NCBI RefSeq assembly: GCF_003581615.1
Contig: NZ_QXFH01000004.1
Span: 1-64,000, forward strand
Reading direction: 5' to 3'
Source: Flagellimonas lutimaris
GTDB taxonomy: Bacteria > Bacteroidota > Bacteroidia > Flavobacteriales > Flavobacteriaceae
DNA length: 64,000 nt
The number at the start of each line of letters is the position of its first letter. The first letter of the stretch is position 1. This document shows, in pieces, positions 43,972-52,963 of this stretch. The notes under the pieces are model-generated. The model did no database searches. It was not told the DNA's origin and saw only the letters and a program-made list of their open reading frames with translations. The translations under genes were made by a program, and so were the position numbers.

Positions 43972-44421
43972 ATGAAAAATTTTATCACATTTAGTATTGT
44001 ACTCTTTTCTGGTTTTGTTTGGGCTCAAGATAATTTGATCTATGGTGAGCTAGGGGGAGCTAGCCCAAAGTTTTCCGTTAATTATGAGCGTCAGTTTTTT
44101 GATAATTCACATGTTAATGTTCGAGCAGGTGTTGGTGTTAGTTTTTGGGAAACTTTTGACGATGCCAATGTTACCGCTCCCTTGGGATTATATTATCTCC
44201 AAGATGTAAAAAATGGAAATTTTATAGAACTGGGTGTTACCACTACTTTGAATTTAAGTAGTCTATCGTCCAGTAATTTTGGATTTTTATTGCCCAATAT
44301 TGGTTATCGAAAATATTACGCAAATAAAAAAGGGTTCTTGAAATTGACCTTTTGTCCCATAATTTTTGATAAGGATGAATTCCTGCCTTGGGCAGGTATT
44401 TCCGTAGGACAAAGGTTTTAA
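43972..44421 (+). CDS. Small secreted outer-membrane-type protein, unknown
   Basis: 149 aa from ATG 43972 (an upstream in-frame start at 43951 would overlap the promoter). Signal peptide NFITFSIVLFSGFVWAQ. The mature part is beta-rich (YGELGGASPKFSVNYERQF, YLQDVKNGNFIELGV) and ends ISVGQRF, like a small outer-membrane beta barrel. I do not recognise a specific family. It lies downstream of a membrane AraC regulator with its own -7 box. Confidence 0.7.
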   Translation: MKNFITFSIVLFSGFVWAQDNLIYGELGGASPKFSVNYERQFFDNSHVNVRAGVGVSFWETFDDANVTAPLGLYYLQDVKNGNFIELGVTTTLNLSSLSSSNFGFLLPNIGYRKYYANKKGFLKLTFCPIIFDKDEFLPWAGISVGQRF

Positions 44422-44482
44422 AACTTCCGAATAAAAATTGACTGAATACACATAAAAATGAACATATTGTATAATAAAAATG

Positions 44483-44508
44483 AATTTACGAAAACGTTTT
44501 CGTAAATT
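44483..44508. promoter_or_regulatory. 26-bp perfect palindrome, probable operator overlapping a -7 box
   Basis: Perfect palindrome with half site AATTTACGAAAAC and centre between 44495 and 44496. Its right arm contains TAAATTTG (44503-44510), a -7 box for the gene downstream. A symmetric protein-binding site inside the core promoter suggests repression; the core AACGTT and symmetry recall LacI-type operators. There is no U tract, so it is not a typical terminator. Confidence 0.6.
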
Positions 44509-44622
44509 TGAACCATTCGTCGTAAAAACATTTCTTTTGAACAAATAAAAGAGGATTTACAACGTTTAATGATGAAATTCCCCGGAACAAATCTTTTAAA
44601 TAAACACAAAACCATTAAGGTC

Positions 44623-45162
44623 ATGGCAGAAAAACTCGTTGTAATCTCAGATAAGTGGGGGGCTAAAAAGGGACTATGGATAGCCTCTTATTTTGGATAC
44701 CTTCAACAGTACTACGATATTGTTTTCCACGATTGTCAACAATTGGGCAATGTGGATGTTTCCATATCATCGGAAGAAAATATTGATAGAGCATTTAATG
44801 AAAAAGCTATTGATAGAGCGGTATCCAACTTGATTAAAAAAGAAACCCAGCAAGCACATTATTTGGCATTTGGTACAGGTGCAACGGTAGTTTACAAGGC
44901 ATCTCTAAAAGGGTTACCTGCTAAAACCATTACCGCGATCTCTGCTTTGGGAATTGAGTTGGAAGAAGAATCACCCAATGCCAATATTAAATTAATTTAC
45001 GGTGAGTGCGATAAATCCAAGCCTGGTTTAAAGTGGGCCAAAAGTGTAGGGGCGAATCTTAAAATTGTTCCCAATTTTGGACATACTCTTTACTCTGACG
45101 AGAAAATAATTTCAGAAATCAGTTTGGAGTTATTGGAAAATATCACCAAAAACTTGGTTTAA
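44623..45162 (+). CDS. Small alpha/beta hydrolase-like protein
   Basis: 179 aa from ATG 44623; an in-frame ATG at 44569 would add 18 residues and is possible. It opens [20 protein letters not shown] and contains a nucleophile-elbow-like [13 protein letters not shown] and [10 protein letters not shown] at the end, where the alpha/beta hydrolase His would be (AFGTGA in place of GxSxG). I believe it is an incomplete or inactive alpha/beta hydrolase, a type seen in Flavobacteriia. The 26-bp palindrome lies upstream. It overlaps the clpX stop by 4 bp in convergent orientation. Confidence 0.65.
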   Translation: MAEKLVVISDKWGAKKGLWIASYFGYLQQYYDIVFHDCQQLGNVDVSISSEENIDRAFNEKAIDRAVSNLIKKETQQAHYLAFGTGATVVYKASLKGLPAKTITAISALGIELEEESPNANIKLIYGECDKSKPGLKWAKSVGANLKIVPNFGHTLYSDEKIISEISLELLENITKNLV

Positions 45163-46394
45163 GAAACTGCCTTTAGTTTTTTGACCGTTTCGTAGGATAG
45201 TTTTTTCTCAGCGTAACCCTTTGTGACCTTGAATTCTGTTTCATCGCTGCTTGGCAGTGTGAACATGGCATCCGTGAACACGGCTTCACATAAAGAGCGA
45301 AGACCTCTTGCACCAAGTTTATATTCCACAGCCTTTTCCACAATGTAATCCAATGCCTGATCAGTAATGGTGAATTCAATGTCATCCATGGCAAACAGTT
45401 TTTCGTACTGTTTTATGATGGCATTCTTAGGCTCCGTTAGAATGGCGCGAAGCGTTTTGGCATCCAAGGGATTCATATGGGTAAGTACAGGAAGTCTTCC
45501 TATAATTTCCGGGATAAGTCCAAATTCCTTTAAGTCCTTTGGTATGATGTACTGAAGGATATTTTCTTGATCCAGGTTTTCTTCGGCTTTGGAAGCACTA
45601 TAACCCACGGCTTGCATGTTCAAGCGTTTGGTGATGATACGTTCTATGCCATCAAAAGCTCCACCGGCAACAAAAAGAATATTCTCAGTATTGACCTCGA
45701 TGAATTTTTGGTCAGGGTGTTTACGGCCACCTTTAGGTGGTACATTAACTGTGGTGCCCTCCAAAAGTTTTAAAAGACCTTGTTGAACACCCTCCCCGGA
45801 AACATCTCGGGTAATGGATGGATTATCACTTTTTCTGGCGATTTTGTCTATTTCATCAATAAAAACAATACCACGCTCTGCTTTTTCCAAGTTGTAGTCT
45901 GCAGCTTGTAACAAACGGGTCAAAATACTTTCGACGTCCTCTCCAACGTAACCAGCTTCTGTTAATACTGTTGCATCAACAATGGCAAGGGGTACATTTA
46001 GCATTTTGGCAATGGTCTTGGCGATAAGGGTTTTACCTGTACCGGTTTGCCCAACCATAACTATGTTACTCTTTTGGATTTCGATATCCTCCTCCTTGCC
46101 CTTGGTCTGTAACAATCTTTTATAGTGATTGTACACCGCTACGGACATCACCTTTTTTGTTCTTTCCTGTCCAATCACAAATGTGTCCAAGAAATCGTGA
46201 ATCTCCATAGGTTTTTTTAAAACCAATTCAGAAGATAAATCTTGATTTTTAGTCTGTTTGGACTCTTCGGCTACAATGCTATGAGCTTGTTCTATGCATC
46301 TGTCGCAAATATGCGCATCAAGACCGGCTATCAATAAATTGGTTTCCGGCTTTTTTCTACCACAAAAAGAACATTCCAAATTTTCCTTTGCCAT
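45159..46394 (-). CDS. clpX: ATP-dependent Clp protease ATP-binding subunit ClpX
   Basis: 411 aa. N-terminal C4 zinc domain (C8, C11, C30, C33) for adaptor binding; AAA+ module with Walker A GQTGTGKT (residues 115-122), pore loop GYVGEDVES, Walker [12 protein letters not shown], and C-terminal domain. It unfolds tagged substrates and feeds them to ClpP, whose gene lies 89 bp upstream on the same strand. Confidence 0.97.
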   Translation of the reverse strand: MAKENLECSFCGRKKPETNLLIAGLDAHICDRCIEQAHSIVAEESKQTKNQDLSSELVLKKPMEIHDFLDTFVIGQERTKKVMSVAVYNHYKRLLQTKGKEEDIEIQKSNIVMVGQTGTGKTLIAKTIAKMLNVPLAIVDATVLTEAGYVGEDVESILTRLLQAADYNLEKAERGIVFIDEIDKIARKSDNPSITRDVSGEGVQQGLLKLLEGTTVNVPPKGGRKHPDQKFIEVNTENILFVAGGAFDGIERIITKRLNMQAVGYSASKAEENLDQENILQYIIPKDLKEFGLIPEIIGRLPVLTHMNPLDAKTLRAILTEPKNAIIKQYEKLFAMDDIEFTITDQALDYIVEKAVEYKLGARGLRSLCEAVFTDAMFTLPSSDETEFKVTKGYAEKKLSYETVKKLKAVS

Positions 46395-46483
46395 ATTGTT
46401 TTAATCTTCAACCATTAATAACGCAAAAAAATACGATTTGTTCTGCGTTAACCGATTGTTTTTTAATCCATTATAGAGGTTTC

Positions 46484-47161
46484 TTATTTTTCTCTAACTA
46501 ATATTTCATCGATCATTCCATATTCTTTGGCCTCTGGTGCCCTCATCCAAAAATCACGATCACTGTCTTCGTAGACTTTATCAAAAGTTTGGCCCGAGTG
46601 CTTGGAAATGATTTCATAAAGCTCATCTTTGATTTTGAGTACTTCTTGGGCTGCAATTTCAATGTCGCTGGCCTGACCCTGTGCTCCGGAGAGTGGTTGG
46701 TGGATCATTACCCTTGAATGAGGCAATCCACTTCGTTTGCCTTCGTGTCCGGCACAAAGTAGCACGGCTGCCATGGATGCGGCAATCCCAGTACAAATGG
46801 TGGCCACATCTGGCTTTATAAATTGCATGGTATCATAAATACCCAATCCTGCATACACACTTCCTCCTGGGGAGTTAATGTATATTTGAATGTCTTTGGA
46901 GGCATCGGCACTTTCCAAGAAAAGCAATTGCGCCTGTACAATATTGGCTACCTGATCATTGATTCCGGTTCCCATAAAAATAATCCTGTCCATCATCAAT
47001 CTGGAGAAAACATCCATGGCAACTGCGTTCAATTGCCTTTCTTCGATGATATTTGGTGTCATGTTCATAGGGTACATGGTACTCATGATTTTATCATAGT
47101 ACATGCTGTTTATGCCATGGTGTTGGGTAGCGTATTTTTTAAATTCTTTTCCGTAATCCAT
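46484..47161 (-). CDS. clpP: ATP-dependent Clp protease proteolytic subunit ClpP
   Basis: 225 aa. The triad is visible: Ser129 (GIAASMAAVLL), His154 (MIHQPLSG) and Asp199 (YEDSDRDFW). It also has the INSPGGSVYAGLGIYDTM handle region. It forms the tetradecameric protease chamber for ClpX, encoded next. The N-terminal ~45 residues are extended relative to some homologues. tig lies upstream on the same strand, giving the usual tig-clpP-clpX order. Confidence 0.97.
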   Translation of the reverse strand: MDYGKEFKKYATQHHGINSMYYDKIMSTMYPMNMTPNIIEERQLNAVAMDVFSRLMMDRIIFMGTGINDQVANIVQAQLLFLESADASKDIQIYINSPGGSVYAGLGIYDTMQFIKPDVATICTGIAASMAAVLLCAGHEGKRSGLPHSRVMIHQPLSGAQGQASDIEIAAQEVLKIKDELYEIISKHSGQTFDKVYEDSDRDFWMRAPEAKEYGMIDEILVREK

Positions 47162-47191
47162 AGGATTTGACTCGATTTATCTTAAAAAAAA

Positions 47192-47219
47192 GGTGCCGAA
47201 AAATTGGCTTTTCGGCACC
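47192..47219 (-). terminator. Intrinsic terminator after tig
   Basis: GGTGCCGAAAA (47192-47202) and TTTTCGGCACC (47209-47219) pair perfectly around 6 nt; on the minus strand a run of T follows. It separates tig from clpP. Confidence 0.85.
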
Positions 47220-47251
47220 GTAAAGATACTTATTTTTCTTTTAGCGAAGCC

Positions 47252-48574
47252 TTAGCTGTATGCTTCCTTGATGAAGTCGTCATAAGAGACTTCCTTCACC
47301 TTAAGGTTGGCCTTTTCTTTATAAAGGTCCAAAAGTTTTTGGCTCATCAGTTGTTCAGATAGTCTTTTTACCTCGTCCTGATTGCTCATTACCCTTGCGG
47401 CAACACTTTCCAATTCTTCTTCTTTAGGGTCCATATGGCCATATTGCGCCATCTGTGATTTGATGAATCCTTTAGCGAAATCCTTCAGCTCATCAAACTG
47501 AACTTGAAGTTCGTTTTCCTGGATGATCTTACCTTCGATCAATTGGTAACGAAGTCCCTTTTCAGATTTTTCAAACTCCTCTTTGGCTTCATCTTCGGTA
47601 AGTGGATTTTCTCCACTGATCTGAATCCATTTTCTCAAGAACTCGGAAGGAAGCTCGAATTTCGTCTCATCAATTAATTTTTCGGTGATATCGTTCAACA
47701 ACTTTTGATCAGATTGTTGTTCGAACTGTTTTTCCGAATCTTCTTTGATTTTGTCCTTCAATTCTTTTTCTGAGGTCACTTTGCCTTCACCGAACAATTT
47801 ATCAAAAAGCTCCTGGTCCAAAGCTGCAGGCTCTCTTTCGTTGATTTCTTCAATGGTGAAAGTAACGTTAACTTTTAAGCCGTCTGCTTTGTCCTGTGCA
47901 ATACCCAAAGCACTGGAAAGGAGGTAGTCTTCTTTAAAAAGTCCTTTGGTTGAAAGTGTAACGGAGTCACCAACTTTTTTGCCAACAAGGGTATCAATAG
48001 CTTTTTTGCTCTTGATTTTATCCATTTCAATGGTGGCCTTGTGATCGATTTCTTCCTCTTCATTTGTAAAGAAACCTGTAATCTCATCAGTCTTCCCTAC
48101 TTCGGTCTTGGAAACCAATTTTCCGTATTGCTTTTGAATACGTTCCACCTGTTCTTTGATCATTTTTTTGTCGGCTACAATTTTATATTGGGTAACCGCT
48201 TTTTTGGTCTTCAAGTTAACGTCGAAGCTTGGTGCCAACCCCAATTCAAATTCAAAATCCAAATTGTCCTTGTCCCAATCAAAATCGTCTTGTTGTTTTG
48301 GCAGTGGATTACCCAAAACATCCAATTTTTCTTCGGTAAGGTATTTGTTCAGATTGTCTTGAAGCAATTTGTTTACCTCATCTACCAAAACAGCTTTACC
48401 ATACTGTTTTTTGATAAGTCCCATGGGAACTTGTCCTTTTCTAAAGCCAGGAATATTGGCCTGTTTTCTGTAATCCTTTAGGATTTTCTCTACTTTGTCT
48501 TGATAGTCTTCTTTACTTACAGCAACTTTCACAACTGCATTAAGATCGTCAATCTGCTCTTTGGTTATATTCAT
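47252..48574 (-). CDS. tig: Trigger factor
   Basis: 440 aa, the normal length. N-terminal ribosome-binding domain with the signature (IPGFRKGQVPMGLIKKQYG; compare GFRxGKxP), central PPIase-like FKBP domain, and C-terminal chaperone arms. It binds nascent chains at the ribosome exit. It precedes clpP and clpX in the usual order. A matched promoter lies upstream (48608-48638). Confidence 0.95.
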   Translation of the reverse strand: MNITKEQIDDLNAVVKVAVSKEDYQDKVEKILKDYRKQANIPGFRKGQVPMGLIKKQYGKAVLVDEVNKLLQDNLNKYLTEEKLDVLGNPLPKQQDDFDWDKDNLDFEFELGLAPSFDVNLKTKKAVTQYKIVADKKMIKEQVERIQKQYGKLVSKTEVGKTDEITGFFTNEEEEIDHKATIEMDKIKSKKAIDTLVGKKVGDSVTLSTKGLFKEDYLLSSALGIAQDKADGLKVNVTFTIEEINEREPAALDQELFDKLFGEGKVTSEKELKDKIKEDSEKQFEQQSDQKLLNDITEKLIDETKFELPSEFLRKWIQISGENPLTEDEAKEEFEKSEKGLRYQLIEGKIIQENELQVQFDELKDFAKGFIKSQMAQYGHMDPKEEELESVAARVMSNQDEVKRLSEQLMSQKLLDLYKEKANLKVKEVSYDDFIKEAYS

Positions 48575-48607
48575 CTCCTACCTAATTTGCTTTTCAAAAA
48601 TGGGATG

Positions 48608-48638
48608 CAAAAGTAACTCTTTTTTGTCTTGTCACCAA
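48608..48638 (-). promoter_or_regulatory. tig promoter (TTG-N20-TACTTTTG)
   Basis: On the minus strand TACTTTTG (48615 to 48608) matches TAnnTTTG and a TTG (48638 to 48636) lies exactly 20 bp upstream, as expected for Bacteroidota primary sigma. The gene starts at 48574. Confidence 0.65.
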
Positions 48639-48673
48639 CTTTTTAAACCGTTGACTTTCAAACCATATGATTT

Positions 48674-49018
48674 CTATTGGTCTTCTTTTAAAATAGAGTG
48701 TAAAATAGCTTGCAAAAATGAGAGCAAAAGACTGAAAATGATGGCCCACCAAAAACTGGTAACTTGAAATCCATCAATAAGATTGGATGTTAAAAGAATA
48801 ATTATCGCATTGATTACCAGAAGGAAAAGCCCAAGGGTTAGAATGGTAATGGGCAAGGTTAAAATGACTAAAATCGGCTTTACCAAAAAGTTAAGAACAC
48901 TTAGCACAATGGCAACGATAATAGCTGTAAGCATGGAATCGACTCCTACACCTGGTAGCACGTAAGAAAGTATCACAACAGCCAAGGCGTTCAGCAATAA
49001 TCTTATAATAAGTTTCAT
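48674..49018 (-). CDS. Phage holin family IV-type membrane protein
   Basis: 114 aa, four transmembrane helices (LLLNALAVVILSYVL, MLTAIIVAIVLSVLNFLV, ILTLPITILTLGLFLLVINAIIILL, WWAIIFSLLLSFLQAIL). The pattern is that of the Membrane_4_3 / phage holin IV family, common in bacterial chromosomes with no link to prophage. Function unknown; possibly membrane organisation. It lies upstream of tig on the same strand with its own gap of ~100 bp. Confidence 0.8.
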   Translation of the reverse strand: MKLIIRLLLNALAVVILSYVLPGVGVDSMLTAIIVAIVLSVLNFLVKPILVILTLPITILTLGLFLLVINAIIILLTSNLIDGFQVTSFWWAIIFSLLLSFLQAILHSILKEDQ

Positions 49019-49050
49019 AGATGTGTTTTTAAGGTTTTAATAATAAAAAA

Positions 49051-49071
49051 AGACACCGATTAACGGTGCCT
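49051..49071 (-). terminator. Intrinsic terminator after the SGNH lipoprotein gene
   Basis: AGACACCG (49051-49058) pairs with CGGTGCCT (49064-49071) with one G-U; on the minus strand it is followed by seven T. Confidence 0.8.
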
Positions 49072-49096
49072 TTAAGATAAAGAAAATAATGTTTGT

Positions 49097-50596
49097 TTAG
49101 TCAATATATAGTCCAGTGTAATCCAAAGGATTAACACCGGGCAAATTAGAATTGTATTTTGTATTGATAGCTTCAACAAAGGCATTGGCTACAATGGCAT
49201 AGCCTCTTGGTGCGGGGTGAACTCCATCCAATGAAAACCCTCCTCCTGTAGCAAACTCTGCTGTAACAACACTTCCGTCGCCTAGTTGGACACCGTTAGT
49301 GTTAAGGTTGCTCAACAAAGCGTTGGCATCAACAAATGCAAGGTCGTAAGCGGCAGCCAAACCAGCAATGGTTTGGTTATATGAGGTTAAAGCGGTTTCC
49401 ACTATATCTTGTTCCTCTGGGGTCAAAACCCATTTGTCTGCCAATGGAACTGCAACTCCATTTATAGAGGTTGGGTTGTTTGGGTCTGCAAGCGTACCGA
49501 TAAAACTTCTTGAAGTAAGTACCATTAAGTCATCTGCAGTGGCTTGTCTCATATTGATCAATGCGGGGTTGAAACCGGTAAGATCAGTAAGGTCTTCGTC
49601 CATGATGACAACAGGATTCCCCTCACCAGCATTAAATGTTATAGTTCTTTGTGCCAATTCATCTTCGGTGATTAGGCCAAGTCCCTGCAATTGTGCCAAA
49701 CCAGCATTGTATGCTCCATAAGCCTCTGCACTGTTCAAGAAGGCAGCGGTGGCTTCATCCAAAGGAATGGGGTTGTGAGGTACTGTGGTAAAATATGGTA
49801 AATCTGTTACATTAGGTAAATTGGCGATAACACCTTTGGCCCCATTGGCTGTCAAGGTGCCTAGCACACCGTCGATTACTCCTGCAAAAAGGGTTGGGTC
49901 TGTTATGTCTTCTCTGGCATAGGTTGTTGCGTCCAAGTTCCCTGCTTGATTGACACCGGTACCGCCACCTACGGCATAAAGTAGGATGTCATTGGAACCG
50001 GCCCACAAAGTGAAAAAAGTAGCACCTTGTGCTGCAGCATCACTGATTACCGTTGCAGTTTCGGAGGATGAAAATCTTGCAAAATATGGATTGGCCGTAC
50101 CCATGGCAACACCAGTTACACTACCGTATTCAGGTGCCAATAATTCATAACTTTTGGTGCCGGGAACCCCCATATTATTGAAGGGGCCGGTTAACTTGTT
50201 CGAAACCTCAGTGGTTCCAGTACCTGAAACTGGTACAGGAGCTGGACTTTCACCAAGAAAGGATAAGATTAATCTATTTTCTGTGATTTGATTTCCGCCG
50301 AGTGTCATGCCTCCTAAATTGTCCGCCATAAAAGGAATTTCAAAATCTCCTCCGCCGACAAGTGCGAAATTTTGAGCTAGCATATTTGGGAATGATGCTT
50401 CCTGACCTGCAATGAAAAGTGCATTGTCGGAATATCCAGCAGTTAGAGAGCTTCCAACTGCCACATATTTGGTGAAATCTGCAGTTCCTGATGTATATTC
50501 TACTGGGGTTGGGTCTGGTGTGTCGATCGGAGTATCATCTTCACATGCAATCAAGAATAAGCCTAGGAATGGGAGTAGGGCATAAAACTTTTTCAT
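49097..50596 (-). CDS. SGNH/GDSL hydrolase-type lipoprotein
   Basis: 499 aa. Signal peptide with lipobox LIACEDD (Cys ~18), so a lipid-anchored envelope protein. SGNH blocks: VAVGSSLTAGYSD (block I with the nucleophile Ser), WAGSNDILLYA (block III, Asn), and DGVHPAPRGYAIVANAF (block V, Asp and His). Members hydrolyse esters or lipids. It has a well-matched promoter (50655-50685), a 16-bp palindrome further upstream and a terminator downstream, so it is a monocistronic unit. Substrate unknown. Confidence 0.9.
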   Translation of the reverse strand: MKKFYALLPFLGLFLIACEDDTPIDTPDPTPVEYTSGTADFTKYVAVGSSLTAGYSDNALFIAGQEASFPNMLAQNFALVGGGDFEIPFMADNLGGMTLGGNQITENRLILSFLGESPAPVPVSGTGTTEVSNKLTGPFNNMGVPGTKSYELLAPEYGSVTGVAMGTANPYFARFSSSETATVISDAAAQGATFFTLWAGSNDILLYAVGGGTGVNQAGNLDATTYAREDITDPTLFAGVIDGVLGTLTANGAKGVIANLPNVTDLPYFTTVPHNPIPLDEATAAFLNSAEAYGAYNAGLAQLQGLGLITEDELAQRTITFNAGEGNPVVIMDEDLTDLTGFNPALINMRQATADDLMVLTSRSFIGTLADPNNPTSINGVAVPLADKWVLTPEEQDIVETALTSYNQTIAGLAAAYDLAFVDANALLSNLNTNGVQLGDGSVVTAEFATGGGFSLDGVHPAPRGYAIVANAFVEAINTKYNSNLPGVNPLDYTGLYID

Positions 50597-50654
50597 ATCA
50601 AATAATCTGTATCAGTTAGTTTATGTTAATCGTTATGGTAAAACCAGAATTAAC

Positions 50655-50685
50655 CAAATCTATATCAAATTTGTCATACAGACAA
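50655..50685 (-). promoter_or_regulatory. Promoter of the SGNH lipoprotein gene (TTG-N20-TAGATTTG)
   Basis: Minus-strand TAGATTTG (50662 to 50655) matches TAnnTTTG, and TTG (50685 to 50683) lies 20 bp upstream, the same spacing as at tig. Confidence 0.6.
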
Positions 50686-50701
50686 TTAAATGGGTAAAAA
50701 A

Positions 50702-50717
50702 ATTATGCATGCATAAT
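50702..50717. promoter_or_regulatory. 16-bp perfect palindrome upstream of the SGNH promoter
   Basis: ATTATGCATGCATAAT is a perfect palindrome 16 bp upstream of the TTG box. It may be a regulatory site for the SGNH gene; it also lies just after the stop of the hydrolase gene. Confidence 0.4.
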
Positions 50718-50732
50718 AAAAAGGGGTGAATT

Positions 50733-51503
50733 TTAAGAATTCAAAAACTTGAAACTCTTTTCAAAAAACTGTTTTGGATTTTCTGCATGCAACCAATGCC
50801 CAGCTTTATCAATGGTTTCGATTTTGGCGTTGGGAAAGTGTCTTTTGATTTCGGAAGAGTCGTCGGGTTGTATGTATTCGGAGCGATCTCCTCGCAAAAA
50901 CAGCGTGGGGCCGTCATAAATTGCGTTTGGAAATATGTTTTCACCGATTTCCTCCATTCGGTCCTTGAGCACGTCAAAATTAAAGCGAAAACCTAGTTTT
51001 TCTTTTTCGACCCAATACAGGTTTTTTAACAAGAACTGCCTAATCCCTCTATCCTTTATGTATTTGGAGAGCTTATCATCTGCTTCTCTTCGGTCGGATA
51101 TTTTATCAAAATCCAAATGGGAAAGTCCATTGAATATAAAATCGTGATGTGGGGGATAAAATTTTGGTGCAATATCGGCAACAATGAGTTTTTTTACCCT
51201 ATCAGGATGTGAGGTTGCCAGTTGCATAGCTGTTTTGCCTCCCATGGAATGGCCCAAGACTATGGCGGAATCTAGGTTGAGATGATTCATATAATTAATG
51301 ACATCATCACTCAATAAATCGTAATTGAACTCATCGGAATGAAAACTTTTCCCATGGTTTCGTTGATCTATCAAATGAACTTGAAATCCATTTTCAGCAT
51401 ATTTGGAACCAAGGGTTTTCCAGTTGTCCGACATGCCCAAAAAACCATGTAGGATTATAAAAGGTTGTCCTTTGCCCAATATTTTCGAATGTAATATCTC
51501 CAT
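50733..51503 (-). CDS. Alpha/beta fold hydrolase (YbfF-like)
   Basis: 256 aa, alpha/beta hydrolase. Oxyanion region HGFLGMSDNW, nucleophile elbow GHSMGGKTAMQL, Asp segment LRGDRSEYI, and catalytic His near KAGHWLHAENP. It resembles the YbfF-type esterases. Its ATG overlaps the pdxJ stop by one base (TAATG), so it is coupled to pdxJ. The link to pyridoxal synthesis is positional only. Confidence 0.9.
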   Translation of the reverse strand: MEILHSKILGKGQPFIILHGFLGMSDNWKTLGSKYAENGFQVHLIDQRNHGKSFHSDEFNYDLLSDDVINYMNHLNLDSAIVLGHSMGGKTAMQLATSHPDRVKKLIVADIAPKFYPPHHDFIFNGLSHLDFDKISDRREADDKLSKYIKDRGIRQFLLKNLYWVEKEKLGFRFNFDVLKDRMEEIGENIFPNAIYDGPTLFLRGDRSEYIQPDDSSEIKRHFPNAKIETIDKAGHWLHAENPKQFFEKSFKFLNS

Positions 51504-52219
51504 TATTTTAATCGGTGTAAATACATGTTTACCACATTTTCAAGACCCAGATAGAGGGATTCACAGATTAAGGCATGCCCGATGGATACCTCTAAAAGAT
51601 GTGGAATATGCTCTTTAAAGAATTTGATATTGTCCAAACTAAGGTCGTGCCCAGCGTTGAGCCCTAGCCCAACTTGGTGTGCCATTTTGGCTGCCTCTAC
51701 AAACGGAGCTACGCCCTTTTCTTTATTGCCTTTGGCAAATTCGTCAGCAAAGCTTTCGGTATAAAGCTCTACTCGGTCTGTACCTGTTGCTGCAGCTCCT
51801 TTTACCATCTCTACATCGGGATCAACAAAAATGGAGGTGCGGATACCATTCTCTTTAAACGTCTTGATTACATCAACCAGAAAATCCTTGTGTTTAATGG
51901 TGTCCCAACCTGCGTTTGAGGTAATGGCATCTTCTGCATCGGGCACCAACGTGACCTGGGTAGGCTTTACTTCAAGTACCAAATCAATGAATTTCGGAAT
52001 GGGGTTCCCCTCGATATTAAATTCCGTAGTTACCACTTTTTTAAGGTCTCGCGCATCTTGGTAGCGTATATGGCGCTCATCGGGTCTTGGGTGAATTGTG
52101 ATGCCTTGTGCGCCAAAAGCTTCGATGTCCTTGGTCGAAGTTATCAGGTTGGGTACATTACCGCCCCTAGAATTTCGTAAAGTAGCCAGTTTATTTATGT
52201 TGACACTCAACTTTGTCAT
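51503..52219 (-). CDS. pdxJ: Pyridoxine 5'-phosphate synthase PdxJ
   Basis: 238 aa, normal length. It opens TKLSVNINKLATLRNSRGGN and contains the TIM-barrel segments FGAQGITIHPRPDERHI, EGNPIPKFIDLVLEVKP, VTLVPD and AGHDLSLDNIKFF. It condenses 1-deoxy-D-xylulose 5-phosphate with 3-amino-2-oxopropyl phosphate to give pyridoxine 5'-phosphate. It is divergent from the CBS gene, with TATTTTTG as a possible -7 box at 52240-52247. Confidence 0.96.
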   Translation of the reverse strand: MTKLSVNINKLATLRNSRGGNVPNLITSTKDIEAFGAQGITIHPRPDERHIRYQDARDLKKVVTTEFNIEGNPIPKFIDLVLEVKPTQVTLVPDAEDAITSNAGWDTIKHKDFLVDVIKTFKENGIRTSIFVDPDVEMVKGAAATGTDRVELYTESFADEFAKGNKEKGVAPFVEAAKMAHQVGLGLNAGHDLSLDNIKFFKEHIPHLLEVSIGHALICESLYLGLENVVNMYLHRLK

Positions 52220-52239
52220 GGAGTTCTTTTTTAGATTGT

Positions 52240-52247
52240 CAAAAATA
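52240..52247 (-). promoter_or_regulatory. -7 promoter box of pdxJ
   Basis: Minus-strand TATTTTTG is an exact TAnnTTTG match ~20 bp upstream of the pdxJ ATG; no TTG at ideal spacing. Confidence 0.45.
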
Positions 52248-52305
52248 AGAATTCGGCATGCCTTTTGCTATTTTAAATTAGTATTTTGCACCTAATAGAA
52301 TTGTT

Positions 52306-52962
52306 ATGAACATTCAAGATAAAATAATCGGTACAGTTCCAGTTTTTAAGGTATCACAAACCTTGAAGGACGTAATCACCTTTTTTGAAGAGACCACGTA
52401 TTCCCATGTGGGTGTTACTGAAAATGGTGCTTATTTGGGATTGTTGTCGGAAAATGATCTTGCCTGTTTTGAGCCCAAGAAGAAAATTGATGATTTTAGG
52501 TTTGAAATGGAAGACTTTTTCGTAACCAAGGAGACTGCTTGGTTGGATGTGCTAGAAATGTTCTCTAGGAACGAAGCCAATATATTGCCGGTTTTGGATG
52601 AAGACCGTTTAATTGTTGGTTACTATGATCTTGAAGATGTTGTGGATGTATTTATTGATACTCCTTTCTTCAGGGAACCAGGTGCCATTTTGGTGGTGTC
52701 GATTGGAGTGAAAGATTACTCCTTTAGTGAAATTGCCCAAATTGTGGAGGGGAACAATGCCCGTTTATTGGGGGCGTTTATCACCGAGTCCGAGAATGAT
52801 ATTGTTCAAATTACCTTAAAAGTCGGTACGCAGAGTTTAAACGAGGTGGCCCAAACTTTTAGAAGGTATAACTACACCATTGTATTTGGGAACAGCGATG
52901 ATCAGTTCTTGGAAGATTTGAAACAGCGTTCCGACTATCTAGAAAAATATCTTAACGTTTAG
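52306..52962 (+). CDS. CBS domain-containing protein
   Basis: 218 aa, two CBS motifs (residues ~5-60 with SQTLKDVITFFEETTYSHVGV, and ~65-125 with NILPVLDEDRLIVGYYDL), then an ACT-like C-terminal domain (GAILVVSIGVKDYSFSEIA). CBS pairs bind adenosyl ligands and regulate partner proteins. It starts the run CBS-nadK-DUF6089-uppS-bamA and lies 1 bp before nadK, so it may sense adenylate or NAD status for nadK; this is inference. Confidence 0.88.
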   Translation: MNIQDKIIGTVPVFKVSQTLKDVITFFEETTYSHVGVTENGAYLGLLSENDLACFEPKKKIDDFRFEMEDFFVTKETAWLDVLEMFSRNEANILPVLDEDRLIVGYYDLEDVVDVFIDTPFFREPGAILVVSIGVKDYSFSEIAQIVEGNNARLLGAFITESENDIVQITLKVGTQSLNEVAQTFRRYNYTIVFGNSDDQFLEDLKQRSDYLEKYLNV

Positions 52963-52963
52963 T

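Noticed and set aside
44569..44622. Longer N-terminus for the small hydrolase-like protein
   Set aside because: The added 18 residues look unstructured and [13 protein letters not shown] is a natural strand start; not excluded.
48674..49018. Prophage remnant suggested by the holin-like protein
   Set aside because: The holin-IV-like family is common in chromosomes and no other phage gene is near.
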